64,000 bases of DNA from contig NZ_JARVHQ010000001.1 of NCBI RefSeq assembly GCF_040459645.1, positions 3,906,001-3,970,000 of the forward strand. Direction: 5' to 3'. The position numbers and the translations under genes were made by a program. Below the pieces are notes generated by a model. It was not told where the DNA came from. It saw only the letters and a list, made by a program, of their open reading frames with translations, and searched no databases. This document shows positions 46,561 to 56,277 of this stretch, in pieces (the stretch's first letter is position 1; each line of letters begins with the position of its first letter). This DNA is from Bacillus cereus group sp. RP43 (GTDB taxonomy: Bacteria; Bacillota; Bacilli; Bacillales; Bacillaceae_G).

Positions 46561-47346
46561 TTAGAAGCCAGTTAATCCCTGTGTAAAGGTTTGAATTATC
46601 GTGTTAATGTAAGACCAAAACACAATAAACGTTGCAATTCCAATTAAAACATTTGCGATAAGAAGTGTGTAAACAGGATCTAATCCACCGCTATCTAGTT
46701 TTAATATAGCTACAATTATACTAATCCCTATATATGTTGTAGCTATCCATAGTAATATTGGTAAGAAAAAGATTAATAAGAAACTAAAAAGAAAAGAAAG
46801 GACTAATATAGAAATAGCCGGAGTCGCTATCGTCCCCCATATACCGAATGCTTCAAGAAAAGAAAAAGATGATTTCATCATCTTACCACTTACAAAAATA
46901 ATAAATCCGACAAATAAAGTTAAAATTAATAAAAAGAAAAAGACCATTACAGACTCCCCAAAGAAAGTAGGAGTAGTTATATCTGGCACTAATGTCCTCG
47001 TAACAGTCGCCGCTGTGCTCATCATTCTATAAAAAATACATGCTCCTAAAAAGCAAATAAGAACAAGACTTACAATTCCATTTCGCACTTCAACATTTCC
47101 ACTCTTCATAATGGCCGATGGTGATTTAAAAGCATTTTTAAAGAACTGAAAATAGCCACTTGCAAATCTCTTGGCTTGTTCTACCGTTTCATTCGGACGA
47201 GTTTCCTTTACTTGTGCCGCGCGCGCTTGTTGCTGCCCTTCTTCCTGCCCACCACTCGCTACCACTTCTTCCGTTAACGAATGTCCACAATTCCCGCAAA
47301 ACTTTGCTTCCGCTGCATTCTCTGTATTACATGCCGGACATTTCAT
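46561..47346 (-). CDS. Zinc-ribbon, Yip1-like membrane protein
   Basis: Protein of 261 residues. An N-terminal zinc ribbon (MKCPACNTENAAEAKFCGNCG), a linker of about 60 residues, then five membrane helices with the Yip1/DUF-type pattern. The zinc-ribbon and membrane layout matches its partner gene 20 bases downstream, so the two likely act together at the membrane. The mechanism is unknown. Confidence 0.8.
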   Translation of the reverse strand: MKCPACNTENAAEAKFCGNCGHSLTEEVVASGGQEEGQQQARAAQVKETRPNETVEQAKRFASGYFQFFKNAFKSPSAIMKSGNVEVRNGIVSLVLICFLGACIFYRMMSTAATVTRTLVPDITTPTFFGESVMVFFFLLILTLFVGFIIFVSGKMMKSSFSFLEAFGIWGTIATPAISILVLSFLFSFLLIFFLPILLWIATTYIGISIIVAILKLDSGGLDPVYTLLIANVLIGIATFIVFWSYINTIIQTFTQGLTGF

Positions 47347-47537
47347 TCTCTCATCCCTCCTTAAGCATATACCTGATAGGGTGTTACAAATTCAATATAT
47401 GACTTTGTACATAAAACATGACTACAAGAAAAAGAATATGAAATCCTTCTTTTAAACGAAACTATGTATGCTAGTAATATAGAAAAATAATGTTATTATG
47501 AAACAGAGCAAATAAAGTGAAACTTTAAAAAGATTGG

Positions 47538-48380
47538 ATGAAGATAGTGGAATTTGTAAACTCGATTTTTCAAACACTCCTTACAAGTGTGATCCAATTA
47601 TTTTCTTTAATTGGTGTCATCATTGTAATTGGATTTATATTAGGTTATTTAGAATCTCTCACACGAACGTATTGGTCGAGAGCTTTTGGTAGGAAAGGCT
47701 TTCTTTTAACTGCATGGATTGGTGTTCCTATTCATGAACTTGGACATGCAATTATGTGTGTATTATTTCGTCATAAAATTGTAGCAACGCAGTTCTTCCC
47801 GACAGATACAAGCCAGGGGGCTTTAGGTTACGTACAACATCAATACAATCAAAAAAGTATATATCAACGAATCGGTAATTTCTTTATCGGCATCGGTCCT
47901 ATTATTTCTGGTATTACGGCCTTAATACTTTTAATGCGCTATTTCGTACCAGAGTCATATTCTTTATTTAATACGACTCTCGAAACAACGATTGCATCGA
48001 CTTCTATTAACTTAGACATGATCCAAAACATGTTTTTATCAACATTCTTTTTATTAAAAAGTCTATTTACAATGGGCAATTTATTGACTCCTTCATTTTG
48101 GTTATTTTTATTTATCGCCATTTGTATTTCTGCACATATCGCTTTAAGTAAGCCAGACATTAAAGGATCAATAGACGGCATCATCGTCATGTTTATCGTA
48201 TTATTTTTATTCAATATAATAGCGGGACTGTTTCAGTACGATAGTAACCAACTAATCGGCAAAGTTATGAAATATAATATGTATCTCATCGCGTTTTCTA
48301 GTGTGGCACTACTTTTCTCTTGTATTTCTACACTTATGAGTTTTGTGTTTTATAAAATAAGAGGAAGACGTTCGTTTTGA
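47538..48380 (+). CDS. Membrane protein with HELGH motif (M50-like)
   Basis: Integral membrane protein of 280 residues with about five or six hydrophobic segments. Helix 2 carries GVPIHELGHAIMCVLFRH, an HExxH zinc-binding motif inside a membrane helix as in site-2 (M50) proteases, and NFFIGIGPIISG follows. The second M50 motif (NxxPxxxLDG) is not evident; GLFQYDSN or LSKPDIKGSIDG are weak substitutes. It could be an intramembrane protease or a relic fold. ATG 47538 has no clear ribosome site. Confidence 0.7.
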   Translation: MKIVEFVNSIFQTLLTSVIQLFSLIGVIIVIGFILGYLESLTRTYWSRAFGRKGFLLTAWIGVPIHELGHAIMCVLFRHKIVATQFFPTDTSQGALGYVQHQYNQKSIYQRIGNFFIGIGPIISGITALILLMRYFVPESYSLFNTTLETTIASTSINLDMIQNMFLSTFFLLKSLFTMGNLLTPSFWLFLFIAICISAHIALSKPDIKGSIDGIIVMFIVLFLFNIIAGLFQYDSNQLIGKVMKYNMYLIAFSSVALLFSCISTLMSFVFYKIRGRRSF

Positions 48381-48392
48381 ACGTCCTCTTTT
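48359..48392. terminator. Terminator overlapping the HELGH gene stop
   Basis: AGAGGAAGACGTTC / GAACGTCCTCTTTT with a small bulge and a T tract. Its first arm lies in the last codons. Confidence 0.75.
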
Positions 48393-48425
48393 ATCTTTAG
48401 AAAATTATTTATCAGATTTAATAAG

Positions 48426-49397
48426 TTATTGAATCGGAATAGATGGTCCAATCACTTTTTTTTCTTTACCTGAATACGGTACAAGTGAATATTTTCCCAC
48501 CGCTACATTAATTCCATCAAATCTACTAATAGAAATGCCGCCATCTTTATTCGATACAAATGCCTCTTTAAATGTATATGCTTCTCCAGATTCTGATTCG
48601 ATTTTAAAATAAATATCTTCATTTTCACTTTGTGTCACATCATAATAAATCGTTGTGGAAATTGGCGTTGAAACTACTTTTTTAACAGTTACTTTATTGC
48701 CATCGTATAAAGCAATTGTTTCATTTAATTCAAACGTCTTCTTCTCTTTCATCAACTGAGATTGCAATACTTCAATATCAAATATCCATGGTTGCTCAAT
48801 TACAGTATCCCTGTTGAATGTATCATACGTAATTTCGATTTGAAGTGCGTCAGTTTGTGGCATTTCACTTAACTCGATACCACCGTAGATTGTAAACATA
48901 GAATCATTTACTTCAATTGATTGTGCATCCTTTGTATTAGAAAAGTCACGCCCATTTATTCGTACCTGTGGAATTAAATATGTTTGATAATCAAATTTCA
49001 CACCCTTCGCTGGCTCAAATGTTGAACTGATGAATAATTTATTGTCATCCACTAGTACCTCATTTAAAGTCAGTTTACCGTATTTATTTTCAGCAGTTTT
49101 CCCAATAGCGGTTTTATAGGGAGAATAGTCAAGTGGTTGCTGTTTATCAATATATTTTTCAATCAATCCCGCAATAAATGGCATATTTGCTAAAGATATT
49201 TGTCCGAGTGGCACTGCAATACTGAAAATTAGCATGCAAGCTGCTGCGACTCCGAACCATTTTTTTGTTTTTTTATTTTTGTGCAGCTTATTTTTCACAC
49301 GTTTTTCCCACTGCTTTTCCTCTAGTTTGGTTAAGGGAGTCTCCTCAAACTCTGTGATGTCCAACTGAATATCATTTAACTCTTTATAAATAGACAT
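48426..49397 (-). CDS. DUF4179 anti-sigma factor
   Basis: Membrane-anchored anti-sigma protein of 323 residues. I start at ATG 49397, with GGAG 9 bases upstream inside the sigma gene end. The cytoplasmic N-terminus (about 45 residues, with KQWEKRVKNKLHKNKKTKK) would hold the sigma factor. One membrane helix (FGVAAACMLIFSIAVPLGQI) is followed by an outside DUF4179 domain and a C-terminal beta domain. It is coupled to the ECF sigma gene, which ends five bases before it. The signal is unknown. Confidence 0.87.
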   Translation of the reverse strand: MSIYKELNDIQLDITEFEETPLTKLEEKQWEKRVKNKLHKNKKTKKWFGVAAACMLIFSIAVPLGQISLANMPFIAGLIEKYIDKQQPLDYSPYKTAIGKTAENKYGKLTLNEVLVDDNKLFISSTFEPAKGVKFDYQTYLIPQVRINGRDFSNTKDAQSIEVNDSMFTIYGGIELSEMPQTDALQIEITYDTFNRDTVIEQPWIFDIEVLQSQLMKEKKTFELNETIALYDGNKVTVKKVVSTPISTTIYYDVTQSENEDIYFKIESESGEAYTFKEAFVSNKDGGISISRFDGINVAVGKYSLVPYSGKEKKVIGPSIPIQ

Positions 49398-49401
49398 GCC
49401 C

Positions 49402-49941
49402 TCACGCTCCATTTTTAAAAATAAAAATCTGTTTGAGCTTTTTTCGTCCGCGTGACAGTTTGTTATGGATCCATGATTCTTTCACGTTAAGATTGGAAGC
49501 AATTTCACGAGACGGTACACCTTCTAAATAATACTTTTCAAAAATGTTCCGCTCCGTCGCTGACAGCTCACTAAGCAATTCCTGTACATCTAAGAAATCA
49601 TTTGATTTTCTTTGTTCTTGATACAGATGGTCATTAATCTCCGTACAGACAGTTTGTTGCTGATTTCTCGCATTTTTCCGCTGATAATCAATTGCTCGAT
49701 ATTTAGCAATGGCTGCTATCCATTGTTTAAACGTATTTTTACTTGGATCAAATGAATCGATATGAAACCAAATAGCTAATAATACATCATCTAGACATTC
49801 TTCATAATCTTGCTGATTACTATATACATATCGTTTAATAATAGCGCTGAGTAAACCTCCATATGTTTGGATAATGAACGTAATGCTCTTTTCATTACGT
49901 TGTTGAATTTGTTGCACAACATTTTCTTCTGTTATCTTCAA
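49402..49941 (-). CDS. ECF-type sigma factor
   Basis: RNA polymerase sigma factor of 179 residues. Region 2 contains YEECLDDVLLAIWFHIDSFDPS and FKQWIAAIAKYRAIDYQRK. Region 4 contains LSATERNIFEKYYLEGVPSREIASNLNVKESWIHNKLSRGRKKLK, a sigma-70 r4 helix-turn-helix. It forms an operon with its DUF4179 anti-sigma. The ribosome site is AAGGAGG. I could not identify its own target promoter. Confidence 0.9.
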   Translation of the reverse strand: MKITEENVVQQIQQRNEKSITFIIQTYGGLLSAIIKRYVYSNQQDYEECLDDVLLAIWFHIDSFDPSKNTFKQWIAAIAKYRAIDYQRKNARNQQQTVCTEINDHLYQEQRKSNDFLDVQELLSELSATERNIFEKYYLEGVPSREIASNLNVKESWIHNKLSRGRKKLKQIFIFKNGA

Positions 49942-50070
49942 GCGTAGACCTCCTTGTACTGCTAATTGGTACCTACTTTCTAATACGAATGAAAATCAAT
50001 TACTCTATCACTGCTTTTAATATTGCAAACATAATCTCACCATTCCATGCCATATACCTCGCTCACGATA

Positions 50071-50103
50071 AGAAGAGCTAGTTCATTTAGAACTAGCTCT
50101 TCT
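50071..50103 (-). terminator. Terminator after yukJ
   Basis: Perfect 14-base arms AGAAGAGCTAGTTC / GAACTAGCTCTTCT (50071-50084, 50090-50103). Confidence 0.88.
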
Positions 50104-50105
50104 TA

Positions 50106-50789
50106 TCACTTCTCCCTCTTATAATTACAATGCTCCACCGGAACACGAGCATGCCCTTCTTCATCGGTACACCATGACTGTGATTGGAATGCAAGAAAGA
50201 TACCGATCCATTCTTCTTCCTTTTCAAAGTGAATGAGTATTCCACCATCTTGCCATATACCGTCATCACCTTGCCATTTCTCTACATTCCCTTGATTCAT
50301 ATGAATATCGTGTATACCGTTTCCAGGTGTAAAGTGGAAATACGAATCCGGAACCTTTTCTTCTGGTCCCCACCTTTCACCAAACGCGTAAATAATCGCT
50401 TTTTCCTCTATTGCTCGCTTTATATAGCGCTCTATCTTTTCATTTAAATCATTATCAACTCCTGCTTTTTCAGCAGGTAAAGGAATCATTTGCTTCGAAT
50501 CAAATAAATTACCTCTTACATAATCTAAAGCCACTTTCGGCTCATTGTTTTTCACTTCCGTAAAACCGAACGGTAATGTCGGTAAAATATGAATCGCCTC
50601 TGATCGAATATTGTTACTCGCAAAATATAAAACTTCCGACGGATAGCTTTGCGATTTCACGTTAATTGCAATACGATAATTAACTCCTGCTTCGCCTTGT
50701 AAATGAACTTGATAATGAGGTGTTTTCCCTTTTCCAATCTTAGATTGTACAACTGTACCTTTTAACACACCGTAGTTTTTTAAGGGCAT
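50106..50789 (-). CDS. yukJ: YukJ-family (DUF2278) protein
   Basis: Protein of 227 residues starting at ATG 50789, 9 bases after AGGAG. The DUF2278 signature is clear: MPLKNYGVLKGTVV, GKTPHYQVHLQ, the core GNGIHDIHMNQGN and DGGILIHF, and FLAFQSQSW. It matches B. subtilis YukJ. The biochemical function is unknown. Confidence 0.85.
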   Translation of the reverse strand: MPLKNYGVLKGTVVQSKIGKGKTPHYQVHLQGEAGVNYRIAINVKSQSYPSEVLYFASNNIRSEAIHILPTLPFGFTEVKNNEPKVALDYVRGNLFDSKQMIPLPAEKAGVDNDLNEKIERYIKRAIEEKAIIYAFGERWGPEEKVPDSYFHFTPGNGIHDIHMNQGNVEKWQGDDGIWQDGGILIHFEKEEEWIGIFLAFQSQSWCTDEEGHARVPVEHCNYKREK

Positions 50790-50853
50790 CTCTTTCATCT
50801 CCTATTCATTTAGTAGAAGCTTTTCATACTTAAGGCATTATCCATATAAAAAG

Positions 50854-50880
50854 AAAATCCTCCTTTGCCAGGAGGATTTT
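50854..50880 (-). terminator. Terminator after the lactate-permease-family gene
   Basis: AAAATCCTCCT / AGGAGGATTTT (50854-50864, 50870-50880) next to the stop codon. Confidence 0.88.
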
Positions 50881-52380
50881 TTATTTTTTCAACATATACC
50901 AAAAAATCACCTCTACCACTACAAGCAACACCGCACCAGAAATCATTAACGTCGTTTTCTTTAATAGTTCGTTTTCACGATACGGAATATTACATAAATA
51001 AGCACCAAGTGTAATACGTGATGGACAAGCGATTGTCGCTACTGATGATGCGGTATTTTGAAGTGTTGTGACGTATTGCCACGGGAGCGCTACGTTTTGC
51101 GCTGTTTGCATTTGGAGTTTAATAAACATCGCATTTGATCCTGCGTTACTACCGGTTAAAAAGCCGCCGATACCGCCGATGAACGGAGCAACGAAAACGA
51201 AAAACGTACCGAATGTTTCACCAGCCGTTTTTGCAAGTAATGAATGCATGCCAGATGCCCCCATTAGCTCTGAAATTGCGATAAACATTGTCGTTGTAAT
51301 CGCAAATGGAATCCATTGTTTTATCGTTTGCGAGATTGACTGTTTAATAATATTTGATGGAATGCGGAAGAAAATAATTGTAAATAAACAAGTCATAGCG
51401 AGCCAAAATCCTGGCGAATATAGTAGCTCTAGTTTGTAAGAATATGATTTCAAATCGAGAACTGCATATGACCTGAGCAGATCGTGTAATGCTGGAACGA
51501 GGCGAGAAAGTAAAATACAAACAGTTAAGAATATATAAGGGCTAATAATTTTTATAATAGATACTTCCCTCTCCATTGCCGCCGCATGTTCTGTTATAAG
51601 ATTCCGCTCACTTTTCCCTTTTAATTTAATGATAAGAAATCCAAATGTAATTGTAACGATAGAACTTAATATACCTGCTAGTTCAACACTTACGTATGCG
51701 TTAGAAAGATAGATTCCGAGAGAAAATAATAGAAAGAATCCTACTCCTTCCTTCCACTTTTCAATCACGGCCTGCCAGCCGCCAACAACGTGTAAAGAAA
51801 GAATGACGAAATAAGCAAACATTGGAATACTTAATAGCGCTGTATTTGTGCCAAGTGTTGTGAGTGGCATATTTATAAGCTGTGAACCGATAATCGTACC
51901 AGTTGCCATTGCCCCCCATGAACTAGCTAGTAAACCGATAAATGAGAGCAGTACAGCTTGAAACGGTTTATAGCCTAATGAAAGAAAAATAGGTGCTGCA
52001 ACCATGAAACCAATTCCGAATCCACTCACTGATTCAATAAGTGGGCAAATGCCAAAACACATAAGAAGCATTTGTAATAAACGATCATGCGTAACTTCTT
52101 CTAGAAAACGTGCTACTTGATCGATGTACCCCATTTTGTTCATGAGGTGAAATAAAAAAATACCGAAAAACAAAACGTACCCAACAATAAAACAAATTAA
52201 CCAACCTTTAATCGTTGCGTGCACAGTTTCACTTATCCCTAATTGAAACGTTGGCGAGAGTAAAACGATTCCAACAGACACAACGTAAGCAATTAAAGAG
52301 GACCTTAATGACGTTTGTTTAAATAAAAACAAACAAATGAAAATCATCATAATTGGGATAAGTGCCAACAATATGGCCAT
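50881..52380 (-). CDS. L-lactate permease family transporter
   Basis: Membrane transporter of 499 residues with about 13 helices. The LctP family motifs are GFGIGFMVAAPIFLSLGYKP, SSWGAMATGTIIGSQL, and near the end GGFLTGSNAGSNAMF. It is a proton symporter for lactate or glycolate (family knowledge). The start is ATG 52380, because the upstream ATG 52398 has no ribosome site. It is not next to lactate dehydrogenase genes, so the substrate is not confirmed. Confidence 0.87.
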   Translation of the reverse strand: MAILLALIPIMMIFICLFLFKQTSLRSSLIAYVVSVGIVLLSPTFQLGISETVHATIKGWLICFIVGYVLFFGIFLFHLMNKMGYIDQVARFLEEVTHDRLLQMLLMCFGICPLIESVSGFGIGFMVAAPIFLSLGYKPFQAVLLSFIGLLASSWGAMATGTIIGSQLINMPLTTLGTNTALLSIPMFAYFVILSLHVVGGWQAVIEKWKEGVGFFLLFSLGIYLSNAYVSVELAGILSSIVTITFGFLIIKLKGKSERNLITEHAAAMEREVSIIKIISPYIFLTVCILLSRLVPALHDLLRSYAVLDLKSYSYKLELLYSPGFWLAMTCLFTIIFFRIPSNIIKQSISQTIKQWIPFAITTTMFIAISELMGASGMHSLLAKTAGETFGTFFVFVAPFIGGIGGFLTGSNAGSNAMFIKLQMQTAQNVALPWQYVTTLQNTASSVATIACPSRITLGAYLCNIPYRENELLKKTTLMISGAVLLVVVEVIFWYMLKK

Positions 52381-52468
52381 GTTATCATCTCTTTTCATTA
52401 AAAATACAATTTCTAACTATTATATAACAGATGTTATAATTTTCAATTATTTTTATAACAGATTTAAA

Positions 52469-52493
52469 AAAGGAGCCAAACGGCTCCTTTTTT
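52469..52493 (-). terminator. Terminator
   Basis: AGGAGCC-AAAC-GGCTCCT (52471-52488) with A and T tracts, after the membrane protein gene at 52508. Confidence 0.88.
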
Positions 52494-52507
52494 GAATAAC
52501 TAATATT

Positions 52508-52858
52508 TTATCTTTTATCCTGAAAAACAGTCTGCTGCCCCAGCATCTTTTCTAAAACAGCAAACACAAGATAAGCACATATTACTTGCAATACAATATT
52601 TCCAAATTTCATTAATTCAAATGAATAAATCCATCGAAATAATTCGTTTAATAATACAATCGAAACGATACTAAATAGTTCTATACTAATTGAAAATATA
52701 CATACTTCTAAAATAGATTGCTCTTGTATTCGATTTAAGTTGGAAAAGATGAATAAATATCCTAGAAATAGAGCCAATAATTCTATTTTTGTCATGCTAA
52801 TTAGCCAAGCGTATAGTGGTACAGTTAAAAGAAGATATAATAGTTTACGTCTTAGCAT
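52508..52858 (-). CDS. Small membrane protein
   Basis: Hydrophobic protein of 116 residues with three or four helices (LLYLLLTVPLYAWLISM, ELLALFLGYLFIF, ILEVCIFSISIELFSIVSIVLL, IVLQVICAYLVFAVL). Not recognised. Preceded by GAGGGGGAGAAGGC as ribosome site. It lies downstream of the trp operon terminator in the same direction. Confidence 0.65.
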   Translation of the reverse strand: MLRRKLLYLLLTVPLYAWLISMTKIELLALFLGYLFIFSNLNRIQEQSILEVCIFSISIELFSIVSIVLLNELFRWIYSFELMKFGNIVLQVICAYLVFAVLEKMLGQQTVFQDKR

Positions 52859-52916
52859 GCCTTCTCCCCCTCTAAGTTAGAAGTAATCTTTTGTATATTT
52901 TAACATTTTTTACATG

Positions 52917-52954
52917 AAACAAACAGAAGAGACTTACGCCTCTTCTGTTTGTTT
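52917..52954 (-). terminator. Terminator overlapping the trpA end
   Basis: Perfect 15-base arms (52917-52931 and 52940-52954, AAACAAACAGAAGAG and inverse). The upstream arm covers the last trpA codons. There is no T run beyond the stem, but the lower stem is T-rich. Confidence 0.75.
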
Positions 52955-53710
52955 GACTGCATCTATTAACTCACATATTTCCTCTTGCTTTTCATTTTCT
53001 AAAAGCTCAATTACTTTACTTCCAACGACAACACCGTCGCATATTGTAATCATTTCTTCTATTTGCTCTCGTGTTGAAATACCGAATCCTGCCACTACTG
53101 GTAAGTGGACGTGTGATTTTACTTTTTCTAAGTAACTATGAATCTCAACTTTAAAGTTTTGACGTACTCCCGTTACGCCCGCTACTGTAACGGCGTAGAC
53201 GAACCCTTCTGATTCACTCGTAATTTTTTCGATTCGCTCAATTGGGCTCGTTACAGTAACGAGTGGAATTAAAGCTATATTCGCCTCGCGTAGAAGCGGT
53301 GCAATGATGTCTTGTTCTTCATACGGTAAGTCCGGAACGATAATGCCGTCCACACCTGCTTCAAGACAGCTCTCGATGAAACGTTCTTTTCCGAATGCGA
53401 GTACTGGATTTAAATATGTCATGAGTACAAATGGAATTTTTACTTCTTTCCTTACTTCTACTAACGCTTGAAAAATACCTTTTAATGTTACACCGCTATC
53501 TAGCGCTCGTTTCCCTGCTCTTTGAATCGTTGGGCCGTCTGCGACTGGATCTGAAAACGGGATACCAATTTCAACAATGCTTGCTCCTGCTTCATCTAGA
53601 AAACGAATTCTTTCTTTTAGTTTTTCAAGGCCACCATCTCCGCCCATTACGTACGGAATAAATGCTTTTTTGCCATTTTCAAACGCTGCTTTAATTTTTT
53701 CTACTCCCAT
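52934..53710 (-). CDS. trpA: Tryptophan synthase alpha chain
   Basis: Enzyme of 258 residues that splits indole-3-glycerol phosphate to indole. TIM-barrel motifs: [18 protein letters not shown] with catalytic Glu, the flexible loop region [12 protein letters not shown] with catalytic Asp, VTVAGVTG, and the phosphate-binding VAGFGIS and VVGSKVIE. Last gene of trpEGDCFBA; starts three bases after trpB. Confidence 0.96.
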   Translation of the reverse strand: MGVEKIKAAFENGKKAFIPYVMGGDGGLEKLKERIRFLDEAGASIVEIGIPFSDPVADGPTIQRAGKRALDSGVTLKGIFQALVEVRKEVKIPFVLMTYLNPVLAFGKERFIESCLEAGVDGIIVPDLPYEEQDIIAPLLREANIALIPLVTVTSPIERIEKITSESEGFVYAVTVAGVTGVRQNFKVEIHSYLEKVKSHVHLPVVAGFGISTREQIEEMITICDGVVVGSKVIELLENEKQEEICELIDAVKQTEEA

Positions 53711-53713
53711 TTT

Positions 53714-54907
53714 TTACACCTCTTCCATATAACGTTTTATACTCTCTACATCTTTATCACCGCGGCCGGATAAACAAATGACAAGTCCTTCGTCTTTCTT
53801 CATTTGTGGCGCTAGCTTTAAAGCGTATGCAACAGCATGTGAACTCTCTAATGCCGGGATAATACCTTCTTTTTTCGTTAATAATTGAAATGCTTCTAAC
53901 GCTTCTTCATCTGTAATGGAATGATAAGAAACGCGGCCAATGTCTTTTAGTAAACTATGTTCTGGTCCAACACCTGGGTAATCCAGTCCTGCCGAAATAG
54001 AGTGCGCTTCTTGAATTTGTCCTTCTTCATTTTGCAGAAGATACATCATCGATCCGTGTAAAACACCGACGCTTCCTTTCGTTAAAGTCGCTGCATGTTT
54101 TTCTGTATGAACGCCTTTTCCAGCGGCTTCTACGCCGTAAAGAGCTACTTCTTCATCGTGTACGAACGGGTAAAACATTCCCATTGCATTACTACCACCG
54201 CCAATACAAGCAACGACTGCTTCTGGTAGTTTTCCTTCTAACGCTTCATATTGTTTCTTCGTTTCTTTCCCAATTACACTTTGAAAATCACGAACAATTT
54301 GCGGGAATGGGTGTGGTCCAAGAACAGATCCCATAATGTAGTGCGTATCATGCACATGTGAAACCCAGTAACGAAGCGCCTCGTTCACCGCATCTTTTAA
54401 CGTGCCGCTACCTGCTGCAACGCTTTCTACTTTCGCTCCGAGTAATTCCATTCGGAACACGTTTAATTTTTGTCGTCTCACATCTTCTTCTCCCATGAAG
54501 ATGACGCATTCTAGTCCAAGAAGGGCACATACAGTAGCTGTTGCAACTCCGTGTTGTCCTGCTCCTGTTTCAGCGACAACTTTTTTCTTACCCATTCGTA
54601 CCGCGAGAAGTGCCTGACCGATTGTATTGTTAATTTTGTGCGCTCCTGTATGGTTCAAATCTTCACGTTTCAAATAGATTTTTGCCCCGCCGCAATACTT
54701 CGTCATATTTTCAGCGAAATAAAGCGGTGTTTCTCTTCCAACGTACGTTTGTAAATAATGATTTAATTCCTTTTGAAACGCTTCATCTTGCATCGCTTCT
54801 TTATACGCTTCTTCTAGCTCTAGTACGGATTGCATTAACGTTTCTGGAACGTATCGCCCCCCATATATACCGTAATGACCTTTTTCATCTGGATATGCGT
54901 AGTTCAT
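53714..54907 (-). CDS. trpB: Tryptophan synthase beta chain
   Basis: PLP enzyme of 397 residues that joins indole and serine. Lys in HTGAHKINN binds [11 protein letters not shown] and [10 protein letters not shown] bind phosphate; [13 protein letters not shown] is the family signature. The start is ATG 54907, overlapping the trpF stop as ATGA, with AAGGAG upstream. Confidence 0.96.
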   Translation of the reverse strand: MNYAYPDEKGHYGIYGGRYVPETLMQSVLELEEAYKEAMQDEAFQKELNHYLQTYVGRETPLYFAENMTKYCGGAKIYLKREDLNHTGAHKINNTIGQALLAVRMGKKKVVAETGAGQHGVATATVCALLGLECVIFMGEEDVRRQKLNVFRMELLGAKVESVAAGSGTLKDAVNEALRYWVSHVHDTHYIMGSVLGPHPFPQIVRDFQSVIGKETKKQYEALEGKLPEAVVACIGGGSNAMGMFYPFVHDEEVALYGVEAAGKGVHTEKHAATLTKGSVGVLHGSMMYLLQNEEGQIQEAHSISAGLDYPGVGPEHSLLKDIGRVSYHSITDEEALEAFQLLTKKEGIIPALESSHAVAYALKLAPQMKKDEGLVICLSGRGDKDVESIKRYMEEV

Positions 54908-55518
54908 TTGGAACACTCCTTCGCTTTTATAATAAATTGTTTTATTTTTTCTATATCTTTCTTTCCTTCTGTCTCTACTCCGCTGCTTACATCGACCATA
55001 TATGGCTGAACGGTTCGAATTGCTTCTTCTATATTAAGGATGTTTAATCCGCCAGCTAATATTGTTTTCTCTCGCAACTCGTTTGGCATATGTGCGAGTA
55101 ACTCCCATGAGAATGTCTTTCCGTTTCCTCCGTGGAACTTTTCTTTCGGGCTATCAAATAACAGATAATTTGTTTCGTATTTTTTCGCACGTTCAATATC
55201 TTTATCTAAAGCTACTCCTACCGCTTTTATAGACGGAATATTCAATCTTATGATTTGATGATTGTCTTCATCCCCATGTAGTTGTACATGTGTTAACCCA
55301 CACTCATCTGCAATTTTCTGGATCACTTCGACTGATTCATTTACGAAAACACCTACCTTGAAAACGTGGGCTGGAATTTTCTCAATAATTTCTTTCGCTT
55401 GCCCTGGAGTGATTTTCCGTTTACTTTCTGCAAAAACAAATCCGATTGCATCTGCTCCGTATTCACACGCTCTTTTTGCTGTTTCCATATCAGTGATGCC
55501 GCAAATCTTCACTTTCAT
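54904..55518 (-). CDS. trpF: Phosphoribosylanthranilate isomerase
   Basis: TIM-barrel isomerase of 204 residues. KVKICGIT at the N-terminus has the catalytic Cys. [14 protein letters not shown] and the C-terminal catalytic Asp ([14 protein letters not shown]) are present. Overlaps trpC and trpB by four bases each. Confidence 0.95.
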   Translation of the reverse strand: MKVKICGITDMETAKRACEYGADAIGFVFAESKRKITPGQAKEIIEKIPAHVFKVGVFVNESVEVIQKIADECGLTHVQLHGDEDNHQIIRLNIPSIKAVGVALDKDIERAKKYETNYLLFDSPKEKFHGGNGKTFSWELLAHMPNELREKTILAGGLNILNIEEAIRTVQPYMVDVSSGVETEGKKDIEKIKQFIIKAKECSK

Positions 55519-56276
55519 ATGCTCACCTTACAGTCTTCAAAAAAGGTACTGATAGAAGATGATGTCATAAGCGCTTCTCCAACTAATACACCTTTGGCTC
55601 CAGCTCTTTTAACACGAATAATATCTTCTTTTGAATGAATGCCACTTTCACTAATCCAAAGTAATTTCTCCTCATTCAATCTTTTTCCAAGCTTTTCAGT
55701 TTGGCTTAAATCTACTTCGAACGTTTTTAAATTACGATTATTAATGCCAATAACGTGCGGATTTAATTGAATCGCAGTTTCTAATTCCTGTTCATCATGA
55801 ACTTCAACAATCGCTTCCAATCCTTTTTCTAACACGTAGCTATACAACTCTTTTAACTTCTCTTTCGTTAACGCTGCTACGATTAGTAAAATAATATCTG
55901 CTCCCGCTTCATACGCTCTATCGATTTGAATCTTATCGATTATGAAATCTTTACATAAAAGCGGAATGTTACTTTCTTCTCTTGCTGTTTGTAAATCGTG
56001 AAACGATCCTTTAAAAAATTGACCATCTGTTAAAACAGATACTGCTCCTGCCCCGCATTCTTCATATGTTCCCACTTGTTTTCGTACGTCAACGTGCAAA
56101 TTGATATCTCCTTTTGATGGTGATGCTCGCTTTACTTCTGCAATGACAGTAAACTGCTGTAACGCTTCTACAAGTGAATGTGTCTTTCTTTTTGTTTTTA
56201 CTGGTGTATATATTTCATATAACTCCGCAACTTCCTTTTTCTTCTGTTCTACAATTTTATCTAAAATCGTCCCCAC
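55515..56276 (-). CDS. trpC: Indole-3-glycerol phosphate synthase
   Basis: TIM-barrel synthase of 253 residues starting at GTG. Motifs: [13 protein letters not shown] with catalytic Lys, [33 protein letters not shown] and VGEALM. It starts one base after the trpD stop, so translation is probably coupled. Confidence 0.95.
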   Translation of the reverse strand: MGTILDKIVEQKKKEVAELYEIYTPVKTKRKTHSLVEALQQFTVIAEVKRASPSKGDINLHVDVRKQVGTYEECGAGAVSVLTDGQFFKGSFHDLQTAREESNIPLLCKDFIIDKIQIDRAYEAGADIILLIVAALTKEKLKELYSYVLEKGLEAIVEVHDEQELETAIQLNPHVIGINNRNLKTFEVDLSQTEKLGKRLNEEKLLWISESGIHSKEDIIRVKRAGAKGVLVGEALMTSSSISTFFEDCKVSI

Positions 56277-56277
56277 T

